In this document: positions 22,590 through 32,368 of the stretch, one piece after another
Layout of the letters: every line of letters begins with the position of its first letter
Position numbering within the stretch: the first letter of the stretch is position 1
From: Norana najaformis
Lineage: Eukaryota; Annelida; Clitellata; Crassiclitellata; Hormogastridae
DNA length: 64,000 nucleotides
Reading direction: 5' to 3'
NCBI GenBank assembly: GCA_964023275.1
Contig: OZ029921.1
Location: 11,847,806-11,911,805, forward strand
Program-made: the position numbers and the translations under genes
Notes under the pieces: model-generated
The model's input: only the letters and a program-made list of their open reading frames with translations
Database searches by the model: none
Told to the model about the DNA's origin: nothing

Positions 22590-23650
22590 GCACTACCTCA
22601 TCGAGCGCAAGACCCGCACCGCAGCAGAAAAATACCTCAATGAGCTCCTGGCCGAATGAGGATTCTATCTGTCGGCAGCTCAGTACCAGCAGGAACCAAC
22701 AGCAGCTCTTCGTGCACAAACCCATGACTGGTCCATTTGCCAGGTAGAACAATGCCAGCTGGCCAGTCTGCCATAGCACATTGGAAATGGCGTGGATGGT
22801 GATCGACCACACAGAGTCAGTCACGCATTTACTACCACTCTTGAGCTCGCTGGGCGTATACAAATAGTGGATCAGAACATCATACCCAAGGATAGGATCA
22901 TCCAAGCCAACAACATGACTGGCGGGCATGGCAAGTGCAGGCTTATGTGCCACCCTTGCAGCTATGATAGCTTCAGCTGGCTTCTTGTGGCGGCTTGTAA
23001 TTCAGGTACATGTAGTCACAACTTCAAGCAGCAGGAGCACCCATTCAACAGATCGCTGCGAAAACCCGCGTGCAGCAAGGAGCAACTCCTGGCCGTATTC
23101 CACCTGTGTCCAGTAGAAGCGTTCAACAATTCCCTGCTGTCGGTGGTTATCAGCTTGCCCGTGCCTCACATGCAGAAGCTTTGCCAGCAGCTGTGTAATG
23201 GCGTTCATAAACTAGTGTCCAGGGTCGAGATGCAGAAGATTCGGCCAAGTCACTGGACCACGCTTGTAGATCCATCCTAAAGTGCTTGAGCCACACTCAT
23301 CAGTCAATGGCTCCGCCTCTTTGTAGCAAGAGGCGACATCAACCATAGTCAGCGCGTACTTGTATGTCTTGTGACCCACCTTATCATAAGGCAAGTACAT
23401 CAGGTTGGTCTGGTGCACAGCGTTGGGCCACTCCTCCTCGAACACTGGGCGCAGTACGAGGCATGGTGTGGGCAGATAATCTGCCACATGGCTTGCTTCT
23501 TCAGCCAATTCCGAGCATCAGCTTTGGAAACTTTTGTGGCTGAGACCAGCTTCTTTACTGCTGCCTTGCCTCGCCTACATTCCTTAGGGCTGTAATATAC
23601 TGAGGAAAGTTTTGCTGGAACTACTGGATCTGCTGGGACAGGTGCCATAT
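22590..23650 (-). pseudogene. Polinton integrase
   Basis: Reading the minus strand from 23650: SSVYYSPKECRRGKAAVKKL, VSKADARNWLKKQAMWQI (N-terminal region), RPVFEEEWPNAVHQTNLMYL, YALTMVDVASCYKEAEPLT (catalytic core start with its Asp), then DNHRQQGIVERFYWTQ (core end with Glu) and SVEWVLLLLEVV at 23050, and finally LIHYLYTPSELKSGSK, VTDSVWSITIHAI and LALFYLANGPV (C-terminal chromodomain-like part) near 22680-22900. This is the retroviral-type integrase that Polintons use to insert. Three or more frameshifts break it. It is convergent with the pPolB remnant. Confidence 0.82.
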
Positions 23651-23859
23651 CACTGGAACAGCTGCACCGGTCATGTATTCAAACCATCTGATGAGGCAGC
23701 AAGAAATTATTGGATGGCCCCCAGAAACAGGATGTTCCCCAGAAACAGGATGTTCTTGAATGGGCTGTTGGGGTCAAGTATCAAGCCTTTCCCTTTCTGG
23801 GCATCTTGTGACACGTGCGGGACTCAGTTCAAAGGCAACAGCTACGGCAGCCGACGCCC

Positions 23860-24312
23860 TATCTGAGCCATGACTTTGCCAACATTATTGCACCAACCAG
23901 CCGGTCGATCTCCTCATAATCTGTGGCGTTGTCTGACAGCACAGTCTTGGACGCGGCTTCAGCAAGAATATCGTCTGCGTGGTTGCGCCCCACGGTCCTT
24001 ATGTGCAGCATAGGCCAAGTCATACTTGAGGTATGTGCAGTCACGCTGGTTAAAGTCGTGGTAGGCCTGTGACAGCCACTTATCAAGCTTTGTGAGCGGC
24101 CCACAGTAGGAGTACTTACAAGACAGACAGGTGGAATCAGCCTCCTGGGACGTCCTCCAAAGGCATACTGGATGGAAGGCTCGCGTGCATCTCCAGCAGA
24201 GGCAGAGCATTGAGTGAGTCTTCAGTAATGAGCCGCCTGTGTTTCCACTGATTCCCGCAGCTGCTCTAATTTGGCTCTTCTTATTAATGCAGGCAGAGCA
24301 CATTCCTTTCAT
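23860..24312 (-). pseudogene. Cysteine-rich ORF in the Polinton
   Basis: The 117-residue minus-strand frame has CSACINKKSQ, then LCLCWRCTRAFHPVCLW and STCLSCKYSYCG, a C/H pattern like a PHD or other zinc-binding finger. It continues with LDKWLSQAYHDFNQRDCTYL and YDLAYAAHKD; an overlapping frame reads SKTVLSDNATDYEEIDRL. It sits between the integrase and the ATPase region. I do not know an assigned Polinton function for it; a DNA-binding accessory protein is a guess. Confidence 0.4.
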
Positions 24313-24702
24313 AGTGGGCTGCCCATACTGCAGGACCGTGCGCGTTTAATTTAAAGTCTCGGTGTGTTTCTTACATTGCAAGCTGATGGACATACCAGCA
24401 TTGACTTCGAAACCGGTTCTAGGACAATAACCCCCTGGACAATTACCCCCCGGACAATTACCCCCGGACAATTACCCCCCTGGACAATTACCCCCCGGAC
24501 AATTACCCCCCAGACAATTACCCCCCATGCAAATAACCCCCCGGACAGTTACCCCTACACTGATATATTAATTATATAAATATACAAATAATGTATATTA
24601 ATCATACAGTTTATATATTAATTTATTAGACATATATTGGAGAACCATGCAATGTTACAGCATGAAATTAAATGTGTAACAGAAAATGCTGTTTATTGTT
24701 TA

Positions 24703-24940
24703 TTAGTTTATTGAACTTAAAAGGAAAGGTTGTGAGCTATTCCACGTAGATAGTCAAGAACATTGCGCTCATTGTAGTTGCTAATGACGGTCAAAATCCG
24801 TGCATTGGAGTCAGCATACTTCTTCCTTGGAGGTTGTGATGGGTGACCAGCCAGAAATTGGCTGCAGTGAACTTGCTGTAATGATTGCTCTCTTTGAATA
24901 AATCCAATGAACTTCCAAATGGTTGGATGAAAACTGCCGA
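24703..24940 (-). pseudogene. MULE transposase, C-terminal fragment
   Basis: The minus strand has an open frame from about 24940 to a TAA at 24705-24703: FHPTIWKFIGFIQREQSLQQ, then a PPRKKYADSNARILTVI block, then NERNVLDYLRGIAHNLSF. The HPxIWKFI and YLRGIAHN words are typical of the end of animal MULE/FLYWCH-associated transposases. The catalytic domain is missing. It lies inside the fold-back element, which supports the MULE assignment of that element. Confidence 0.65.
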
Positions 24941-24944
24941 CGTT

Positions 24945-25140
24945 CGACTGAAAACTTCTACTCTGTGCCCAGTTGTAATAATTAGTTTTTGACGTTTGGT
25001 AATTCTTTCACGTCTAGTCTGGGCCCAATTGTCTGATAATTGTCTAATAATTAGTTTTTGATGTTTGGTAATTCTTTCATGTCTACTCTGTGCCCAGTTG
25101 TCTAATAATTGTATGTCTTTATGAATTGTGTCTTTCATGT
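24945..25140 (-). repeat. Internal tandem repeat of about 70-90 bp in the fold-back element
   Basis: The words TCTGTGCCCAGTTGT, AATAATTAGTTTTTGA and TTTGGTAATTCTTTCA recur two to three times in this stretch. In one minus-strand frame they give repeated NWAQ and ERITK blocks. The repeats lie between the MULE coding fragment and the right arm. Confidence 0.6.
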
Positions 25141-25339
25141 CTACTCTTTACTGTATAGGGGGGTAATTGTCCGGGGGGTTATTTGCATGGGGGTAATTGT
25201 CCGGGGGTAATTGTCCGGGGGGTAATTGTCCAGGGGGTAATTGTCCGGGGGTAATTGTCCGGGGGGTAATTGTCCAGGGGGTTATTGTCCTGTTAGCTCG
25301 AAACCAAGGGGAAGTCACACCACCACTGGCTGCTCACCA

Positions 25340-25960
25340 GCAGTATACAAAGCATTGTCTGCGAGCCAAGCGGGTGTGGAAAAACAAATCTGTTGTTCAA
25401 CTTACTCCTGAAGAAGGGGTAAATGAAGTTTGACTGCCTTCACCTGTATTACAAGTCAATGGGGCAACAGAAGTGTCAGCTCATCCAGGACTGGGCCACA
25501 GTGCTGGAAGAGCTGATTAGGAAGGAAATGGCATCATTCCATTTTGATGACATCATCCTGGTTGACTCTCCTGATAAGACAGCGTGGAGCATCATAGTCT
25601 TCGACAATGTGATGCTTGAGAAGCAAGGGCCAACCCAGCGACATTTCACTATAGAATGCCGTGGCGGCGCGGACTGCTTCAGTCTCACTCAGAATTACTT
25701 CTGTATCCCCAAGTAGGCGATCAGTGATAAACCAACCTCATCATCCTCTTCGGACAGGATAGCATGAATCTGTGAGCAATCCACGATACGTTCGCAGGTG
25801 ATGACATGACGTTTGAGGAGTTCCGCGCTTTCTTCAGTGAATATCTGGCCCGGCTATACGGGTTTGCAGTTATTGAACTCATGAGCAAGTTTTACAATGG
25901 CAAGTATCAGTGCGGGTTTGATCGCCTTTATATACTCAAGTCAAGCATTTGAAGGCCCAG
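25340..25960 (+). pseudogene. Polinton FtsK/HerA-type packaging ATPase (A32-like)
   Basis: Plus-strand pieces give a P-loop CEPSGCGKTNLLFNLL at about 25370-25420, then FDCLHLYYKSMGQQKCQLI, then IIVFDNVMLEKQGPTQRHF (Walker B, DDVMLEKQ-like, with N for the first D of the pair) and RGGADCFSLTQNYFCIPK, and after a stop and shift words matching SDNxNLIILF, FEEFRAF and a GFDRLYIL end. In the P-loop the usual G/A at the first position is E. The ATPase packages DNA in Polinton relatives. The N-terminal few codons would lie before the fold-back insertion at 24415. Confidence 0.75.
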
Positions 25961-26890
25961 TACGGCAAACACATATCCAAAATGTGCTCAAAAGTGGCAA
26001 CAAAAGAGCAGCGAGACGTGCTGACCCAGTAGTATCTGGCGCGCAGAAACCAGTTCCTGCGGCACTTCGATACAGGGATGCCCGCGGAGTCTGACTTGCG
26101 GTATGACGCAGCAAAGCTTTTAAAGTCCATTACTAGAACAACTGGTGAATTGGCTGAGGTGATGAAGGTCATTGATGCTCTTAGGCACTTGCTGCCGCAG
26201 ATCGCAGCCGAAGCTAACTGAAATTTGATTGCTGCACTGTTTGGAGACGCTGCTGAGACAGCTGACACCACGCCGGCGCTGCCAGCACCAGTGGCTCCCG
26301 TGCCACCGCCGGCAGTGAATGTGGACCCCGACCGCAACCTCAATGCCGAGGTAATCAAAAGATATGGATTCAAGCTGCCAAGCGAGCTCGACCTAACTGA
26401 CCCAACAGTCGTTGACAAAGCTGCCGAATGGGTATCTTTCATTAACCGCTACACGCTCGGAGCTGCAAACAAGAAGGCAAAGACTGATGCGAAGCGAGAG
26501 GCTATCGATCGAGACACGGATACCCTGCATGCATAGAAAGGCCAAGTCCAGCTGCTATCAGATGGCCAGCATCTCGTGACTCACACATGGAAGGATATTT
26601 CTGCGCCTCTGAACATGAAAGGTCACTACTTTGGCGAGCTCTCCAATGACCCCGTGGCGTTGATGGATGGCAGCCTATGGGTGGTTAAAGGTGGAAACCT
26701 ACTGCTCGAAGCTCCTGTCGACGAATCGCTACACAGACTGCTAATGAAGCGCTTCATCATAACCAAACAGTCCATGCCACAGGCTGTGGAAACGTTCGAG
26801 GAGTTGGTTGAAATGGCCAGACTGCCTGTTCACAGCCGGAAAAGCAAAAAGCATGGGCTGATCCAGGGTGAAGGCGCCACATCCTGGTAG
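25960..26890 (+). pseudogene. Polinton ORF of unknown role
   Basis: Two nearly contiguous plus-strand frames, 26225-26536 and 26576-26890, follow a degraded stretch at 25960-26220. They include YDAAKLLKSITRTTGELAEV, a proline-rich PVAPVPPPAVNVDPDRN, IKRYGFKLPSELDLTDPTVV, and a second part with GSLWVVKGGNLLLEAPVDES and FIITKQSMPQAVETFEELVE. A Pro-rich linker followed by a YGF/LPSEL block occurs in uncharacterised Polinton proteins that I have seen before, but I cannot assign a function. Confidence 0.5.
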
Positions 26891-27239
26891 TAAAACAACC
26901 ACTCAGACGCCCTTGTAGAAGGCCTGTAGCTTCTGGTGGCCTCTAAGGCGGCAGACAACATTGGTCTGGATAACGAGATACCAGCAATCCTTGATGATAT
27001 TAATGCGTGCGGGTGCAGTACCAAAGGAGTTGGCACTCCAGCTGAACAGAAGTCTGCTCATGACATAGATCTGATAGTTTCTCAGCAATGGAGCAGTGGA
27101 GAGGCTCCTTCATGAAATTCAAGACCTGTCACTGCAGCAGCTGGAACAGCACACAGAATCTCAGTGTAGCAGTCTCCCCAGGCACTACTGACTGGACCAC
27201 ATTCTTCTCGCCATCACTGTACCTCGATCCCTTAAAGTG
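26891..27239 (+). other. Degraded Polinton sequence
   Basis: The stretch continues the Polinton in composition, with short plus-strand words such as ALDxGLDNEIPAILDDI and SGEAPS, but no protein can be followed through it. Confidence 0.3.
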
Positions 27240-27910
27240 CTTTGGTTAACTCTGAGACCTACAACTCTGTCCCCACCATCATCGCGACGAGCAACACAAC
27301 ACGTTTGTCCACAGCCCAGACAGTGGTACCACATGGAAGAAGATCGCATTGCCTGAAAAAAGCTACGAGATCACACAGATAAACACCGAGATTCAGCGGC
27401 AGCTAGTGGCTTAATGGCGGCTGGTATGCGGCAGCCAAATCCTACTACATCACCTCTGGGGTAACGTCTCGAACCAGCGCGCTTACATGGAGATATGTAG
27501 CGGTTCTAGCCATTTCGGCAGCATTTATCAGGTAAACATGGCCACATCCACCATCCGGACCATGCTCGGCTTTAACCCCATTATGCTATTCGCCGCTGGA
27601 ACAGCTGTGGGAGGAAACAATGAGGCATAAAACCCAGTAAACATAACTTTGGTGAAAAGCATCCTGGAGAGATATAGTTACCGGCTCATACTGTGGTGGC
27701 GGGCAACTGCCAGTGGTCTTCAGCTTCTATCCGAACATGCCACTGGGCTACAAAATGGCCAAATCCCCAACAACCTGGTTTACCTGCCTGTGTTGCCAGC
27801 GGGAAATGTACAGCGAATGCGCTTGTGGCTAATGAACCAGGACGATGAACAACTAAACCTTCACGGCGAAAAGTTCACTATAAGTATAAGGTTTCATATC
27901 TGCAGTGTGT
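27240..27910 (+). pseudogene. Polinton minor capsid (penton-like) protein remnant
   Basis: Pieces in the plus strand read NSVPTIIATSNTTRLSTAQT, then YYITSGVTSRTSALTW, then TSTIRTMLGFNPIMLFAAG-like words near 27555, and in the last part VVFSFYPNMPLGYKMAKSP followed by VYLPVLPAGNVQRMRLWLMN and LHGEKFTISIRF. The SFxPNxxxGYK...VYLPV...RxWLxxQ order is one I associate with the Polinton minor capsid protein. Frameshifts break it repeatedly. The assignment rests on memory of the family and has no structural check. Confidence 0.5.
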
Positions 27911-28039
27911 AGTCTGTCGTCTCGACAGTTCCTGTTGTCCCAATAGCCTTGAAAACAATGTTCGTCTTTGCCTGCCGTTCCTGTCCAGGCAGCGTAATAC
28001 TATGGGAGCGGGTTCTTCGACTGGACATGTTGTATCTCA

Positions 28040-28500
28040 CGCGTGCTCGCTTCAGCCGGCAGCTGTGCTGCCTCTCTCATCTCGGTGAAAAAGGACACGA
28101 TTAAAAACGTTGTGGACGTGGTTGGCAACGTGGTGAAGGGCGGTGCCACAACGGTGTCTGCGGTTAAGCAGATTGTCGACATTGTTAAAGCTCAAGGCGC
28201 TGCAGCCAGAGTGGTGGCTAAAAAACGCTCCATACTCCGTCTACAGAATGCGCTCAACGATAAAAGTGTTGAGTTCCTGAAGCAGCTAGCTGCGAGTCTT
28301 CCTCTTTTGCCAACACCCGATGTTGTTCCCACTGTTCCAGTGGTTTCCGTTGCTCAAGACATTAATAGCCACATAGGGGGGTCTGGGTTCAAGACACTCC
28401 ATGGGGTAGCTTGTCATTCCAACACCTGGAAATGCTGTCGGAACGACGGCGGCCGACCGGGCAAGGGGCCTGCTTTTCGGCATCCCCATAGTGCTTATTA
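28040..28500 (+). pseudogene. Polinton ORF, alanine/valine-rich
   Basis: A 152-residue plus-strand frame at 28043-28501 has an A/V-rich, probably helical stretch (IKNVVDVVGNVVKGGATT, VSAVKQIVDIVKAQGAAARV) and a basic KKRSILRLQNAL region. The composition resembles small membrane-active or minor virion proteins of adenovirus-like elements, but the sequence alone does not show this. It follows the capsid-like remnant in the same orientation. Confidence 0.4.
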
Positions 28501-28594
28501 GAAGTTAGACTCTTTCCCGTCACATATTGCAAAGGCAGCTGTAAGGGTAGCGAGCGACATGCTAGACATCGCGGAAGTCGGCATCACCAGTCCC

Positions 28595-28790
28595 ATACAT
28601 GTTCTCCCAGTTCAAATATCTTGTGAACAACACCAAGACAGAAAATGTGAGGTTCCCTGGGCAATCCACGACGATTAAGGGTATGTTGATTTACAGCGAC
28701 GACTTCTCCAAGGTGAAGGGTTAGTACATGTGGTGGCAAAAAGACATGAGCAACGTAGCCACGGCAGTGAATCTTAGCTTTGAGTTTGAG
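28595..28790 (+). pseudogene. Polinton ORF remnant, cut by a LINE
   Basis: The plus strand reads SQFKYLVNNTKTENVRFPGQ, then GMLIYSDDFSKVKG and YMWWQKDMSNVATAVNLSFE, where it runs into the CR1 LINE. A capsid protein is possible from its place, but I cannot show it. The junction at about 28790 is inside a codon run that then reads as LINE. Confidence 0.4.
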
Positions 28791-29556
28791 TTTGAGTTGA
28801 CTGATACTGCTCATGACTTGGGTGCTGTTTTTGATTCTACCATGTCTCTCACAAACTATGTAAATGGTATTTGTAAGTCATCATACATGTATATTCGTGA
28901 CATACACAGAATTAGGCATTATGTCCTTATGTCTTCCAGAATATCTTTAGCTAACGCATTGGTCTCCAGTCGCCTTGACTATTGTAACTCAATTCTTGTT
29001 GGTATCACCAAGTCAAACATGCAGAAACTCCAAAGAGTTCAGAACTCCTCGGCTAGAGCCACAACAAATACTTCAAAATATGAGCATATAACCTCTATGC
29101 TTAAATCTTTGCATTGGCTTCCCGTTCAGCAAAGGATCTGTTTCAAATTAGGACTTACAGTTTATAAAACATTGAACTACGGCCAACCACATTACTTAAA
29201 ATCAGTCCTTATTCCGCAGACTTACCATTATTCTGCAAGGTCATCTGATTGTCTTTCTCTGGTCATACCTTGGGCTAGAACTGTTCTGGGTAAACGAGCA
29301 TTTTTGGTTGCTGGACCAAAATTCTACAATTCCCTCCCTGTGTCTGTTCGTTCTGCTCAGTCGCTTCTGTCATTTCGTTCTCGACTTAAGACTTACCTGT
29401 TTCAAATTGCTTATCCACCATAGGCTGCCTCTCTGTAATGCAGACTGACCTTCTGGATATCAACCTGACTGTGGCTTGGTTTTGTTGTGCCATCAGTTGA
29501 TGCCTTGTGCATTAGACACCGGCGCATTAGAAGTTGCTAATTATTATTATTATACA
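28791..29556 (+). mobile_element. CR1-like LINE, 5'-truncated, with (ATT)n tail
   Basis: A plus-strand frame at 28728-29423 from LTDTAHDLGAVFDSTMSLTN onward encodes the C-terminal third of a CR1-like protein ([71 protein letters not shown]). The tail after GGCGCATTAGAAGTTGCTAA is an ATT run at 29540-29553. Protein and 3' end match the minus-strand copy at 32369-34440 nearly exactly, so both are recent members of one subfamily. It interrupts the Polinton. Confidence 0.9.
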
Positions 29557-29975
29557 TTTTCAGCCAAGCGTTTTCTTCGAGTATTACCCTTCTATGAATT
29601 TTTACAATCTTCAACCCAAGACTTTTGCACAATTTTTTATTCTCGTAGTGTACTACGTACTTCTTTTTATCGTTCAAGTTTGGGATTAGTTTTGCCACAT
29701 CTGATCCTTCAAGTTTTATACTCTTGGGAGCTAGAGGATAATCGTTATGAAGATTGTGTAATTCTTTCGGATATTCTAAATCTACTTCTAGAACGCATCC
29801 CATTCCATCTTGATCACCAGTAATGCTTTTCCAATTATTCAGCTGATTGGCGCTCATCCATTTAAATCTGTGAATTGGTAATGGTCTACTTATCGCCCAA
29901 CTGTACAAGTTATTCGCATCTAGATAAGGAATGAATGTTGAAGGCTCACTACTGTTGAAGGCTTCTCCCATATAG
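29557..29975 (-). pseudogene. Polinton DNA polymerase B, palm-region fragment
   Basis: The minus-strand frame from about 29975 to 29557 is open: YLDANNLYSWAISRPLPIHR (palm motif with YLDxNNLY), GCVLEVDLEYPKELHNLHND, YPLAPKSIKLEGSDV, IPNLNDKKKYVVHYENKKL and LGLKIVKIHRRVILEENAWL. These are characteristic of protein-primed family B polymerases of Polintons. It is much better preserved than the polymerase remnant at 21290-22430 and lies in opposite orientation. It is therefore probably a piece of another, younger Polinton. It is bounded by the CR1 tail on one side and the pogo-like element on the other. Confidence 0.85.
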
Positions 29976-30479
29976 GAGAGACCGGGGATGGTTGAAACAC
30001 ATTTTACATTTTGAAGTTTTTCATAACCACGGTAGCACTTAAACTTTCTTTAATGGCACCAACTGTTGCATCAACATTTGCAGTATTATAGAATATGATC
30101 AGTTTTCCTGCAGTGTTTTTAAGGTAACAATATGATGAAAGTTTATACAAGTGCACCCAAAGTGTTTCATTTTGCCCCATGCTGGGGTAGGTTGTAACAT
30201 ACTGTGAGGTAAATTGAAACATGCTTAAATATGAAATTAATATACTAATTAAATTGCCAGTAATGTTGCAAAAACTCAATGTTGTCATTCTAGGCATCAT
30301 AATTCGATCAATGACCTCTAGCAAAAGTGCTAATATTTATGCTGCAACTTTAACAGTCAGTCTTCAGACCTATCTGCTCTAGCTGTTTAAGCAGTCCTCT
30401 GACATCCTTGAAATATCAGCTAACCAATGTATACTTAACCACTATAGCTGTTGTAGCCAATGTTAAAGACTATTTAAGC

Positions 30480-30960
30480 TTAAACGTCGTCTTCACAGAC
30501 GGGACAAATTAAGACACCTGAACCATCCATGCATAGTTCATGGACCCAATTATCACACGATTCAGCATTACACTGCATCCAGACTTCCCTCACATACCGC
30601 TTGGTCTTTTCTATCTTGTGGGACTTCCTGTCATTCACTATCTTGTCAAGTCTCAGCTTGTTTCCCATTGATTTATCAGACTTCTGCTTATTAGTCTGAG
30701 CATTTATTGACTTCTTTATATTTTTTCTTGCTTTCCGATAGGCTAATGCATTTTTCACAGGAGTGTCAGTCAGAATATCACTCTTACGCTTCCGAGTGCT
30801 AACTACTCTCTAGCGAGGTCCAGCCTTGCCAAAGGGACGAAGTTGTTCTGGAGTTACAGAAGTAGGCCCACATGTAGGCCTAGGCCAAGTAGATGCGCTA
30901 GATGTGGATGGCTCAGTGTAACCCCTATCCTCCTCTCTCGTGTCTACGTGTTGGTGACTA
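30480..30960 (-). pseudogene. Pogo-like transposase, C-terminal region
   Basis: The minus strand reads PTSVTPEQLRPFGKAGPR near 30840-30890, a stop, then RKRKSDILTDTPVKNALAYR and a basic stretch, then VWMQCNAESCDNWVHELC and LICPVCEDDV before the stop at 30482-30480. P-x-x-xRPxxKAGPR followed by a C-terminal CxxC...HxxC finger is usual for this pogo/Tigger-related group. One nonsense codon is visible. It is most simply the end of the transposase whose core is at 34640-35680, joined through an intron or separated by insertions. Confidence 0.65.
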
Positions 30961-32368
30961 TTTGTTACAGCCACTTACTTACAAAATGGTCCTTACTAGC
31001 TTGCCTAGCAAGTAAGTAGATATACATGCTAATCAGGGTTCAGTCACCTAATATGATAAATATAGGTCTGACTTAAATTAGCAAGTTATACCTTGTGGAA
31101 ATTGTACTGATGTTACAATGGCTCGTAGTTTCCACAACCATATTATACAATGATATGTGATTGACTAAAGTAATTCAAAGTCATTCGTTGAAATCAATCA
31201 ATATATTGTAGTGTCAAAGTCTTAATTAAACCTTAATTAAGGCCAGCTTCTTAACCAAATCCTAAACCTATTGTCCTAACCACCCACAAACTCTGGTGGC
31301 CCGTTTCTTGACTCTTTGATGAAGTCTTTAACTGATTCACTGTGTGATCTCAGTCTGTTTATCTCCACGAAGAATGGATGAATTCTCACTCACCACTGCT
31401 TGCAACTTTGTGAACGACTTCACTCAACACGACGACATACCTCGAAGACAAGATGATTATTCTATGTCTCACGTAGTTGGTATCCGAAGTTTGCTCCTTG
31501 CTGATCAAGGAAAGAAATCTTTATCTCCACGCTATTCGATCATAACCGTCCAAGGGGCGACTCCTCGACGATATACGGTGTATGTTGCAGTCAAAGATAT
31601 GGATCTTTGCTGACCATCGGCTTGCTGATCAAGGAAAGAAATCTTTATCTCCACGCTATTCGATCATAACCGTCCAAGGGGCGACTCCTCGACGATATAC
31701 GGTGTATGTTGCAGTCAAAGATATGGATCTTTGCTGACCATCGGCTTATGTAGATAAGTCCGAACGAATGCAGTTTTCAAGGACTAAATCCAAGACTGTT
31801 AGACAATAGTCACTCGACACGAACTATGTCCTTTCTCAACAATACGCAGGCTGAGCACCTGTAACATGAGCCTTCATCTGCTCATAATACAAGAAAGCAG
31901 TTAGACTTAACAATAGTCCACAACTGACGATTTTCTTCTCAGAGTTACGCTAGATTGCGACGAGGACCTTTCCAGTCCAACATTTAGACATCAACTGACT
32001 AACCACAACGGTTTTCACATCGAATGTTCGGCATCGTTGTAACGTTTCTATTGGCCGAGATGGTCGTCTGCCATTTTCACCTATCTTTCTGTGTAGTTTC
32101 ATAGATCTTCTATGAAAGATTCGTCTGCTCAGTTATTCACCGTAGAAAAGAAGTTGCGACTACGGCATCAACTCATTGGCTGACGACTTCCTGCAGCACT
32201 GCGTCGCCATTAGTCAAAAATCACACACGGTAAATTCGTGATTAGCTGGCAATCCAAATATCCGTTTGAAATATCGTCCGTATTGATTCACAAACTATGG
32301 CAAATGGCGATCAAATTAATCCATCAACATCCAAGTTGATTGCCGTAAAATCAGTTCAGACAATTATT
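30961..32368. other. Non-coding sequence inside the pogo-like element
   Basis: Apart from the tandem duplication the region holds only short overlapping frames. Part of it (GGCTTATGTAGATAAGTC near 31743) recurs in reverse orientation near 61165, so some of it is another dispersed repeat. I see no gene. Confidence 0.4.
31497..31744. repeat. Perfect 124-bp tandem duplication
   Basis: The segment 31497-31620, starting CTTGCTGATCAAGGAAAG and ending GCTGACCATCGG, is repeated immediately at 31621-31744 without any difference that I can see. No protein is supported across it. The identity points to a recent event. Confidence 0.92.

Larger units (their letters stand above)
24415..25297. mobile_element. 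883-bp fold-back element with tandem-repeat arms (MULE-like)
   Basis: Both arms are arrays of a roughly 15-bp unit, GGACAATTACCCCCC, in opposite orientation (24421-24556 and 25156-25292). The arms agree in the order of variant units, including a single ATGCAAATAACC unit at about 24535-24546 and its reverse complement at about 25179-25190. Outside the arms the same 8 bp, TCGAAACC, stands at 24407-24414 and 25298-25305 as a candidate target-site duplication. The interior (24703-24940, minus) ends a Mutator-like transposase frame. Eight-base duplications fit the MULE superfamily. The target is the Polinton, just before its ATPase gene. Confidence 0.8.
20660..28790. mobile_element. Decayed Polinton/Maverick
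   Basis: This region holds, in degraded frames, the gene set of a Polinton (Maverick), a large self-synthesising DNA transposon: protein-primed DNA polymerase B (plus, 21290-22430), retroviral-type integrase (minus, 22590-23650), a packaging ATPase (plus, 25340-25960) and capsid-like ORFs (plus, 27240-28790). GC content is higher than in the surrounding intron. All genes carry stops and frameshifts. It has been invaded by an 883-bp fold-back element at 24415-25297 and is cut at 28790 by a CR1 LINE. Terminal inverted repeats and the 6-bp target duplication were not found. Confidence 0.85.

Noticed and set aside
22792-23280. 162-residue plus-strand ORF
   Set aside because: It is antisense to the Polinton integrase, which has recognisable motifs on the minus strand.
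24364-24579. 71-residue ORF with repeated TITP units
   Set aside because: It is a translation of the 15-bp arm repeat of the fold-back element.
24421-25292. CRISPR-like array
   Set aside because: Units are adjacent without spacers, arms are inverted, and the genome is eukaryotic.
25197-25433. 78-residue ORF with repeated GGNCP units
   Set aside because: Same cause, from the right arm of the fold-back element; only its last part overlaps the ATPase remnant.
29476-29823. 115-residue plus-strand ORF
   Set aside because: It is the antisense shadow of the well-supported pPolB frame on the minus strand.
29976-30010. GGGGATGGTTGAAACACA as the left end of the pogo-like element
   Set aside because: The pPolB frame may still run through it, and the word at 30183 matches the right end better.
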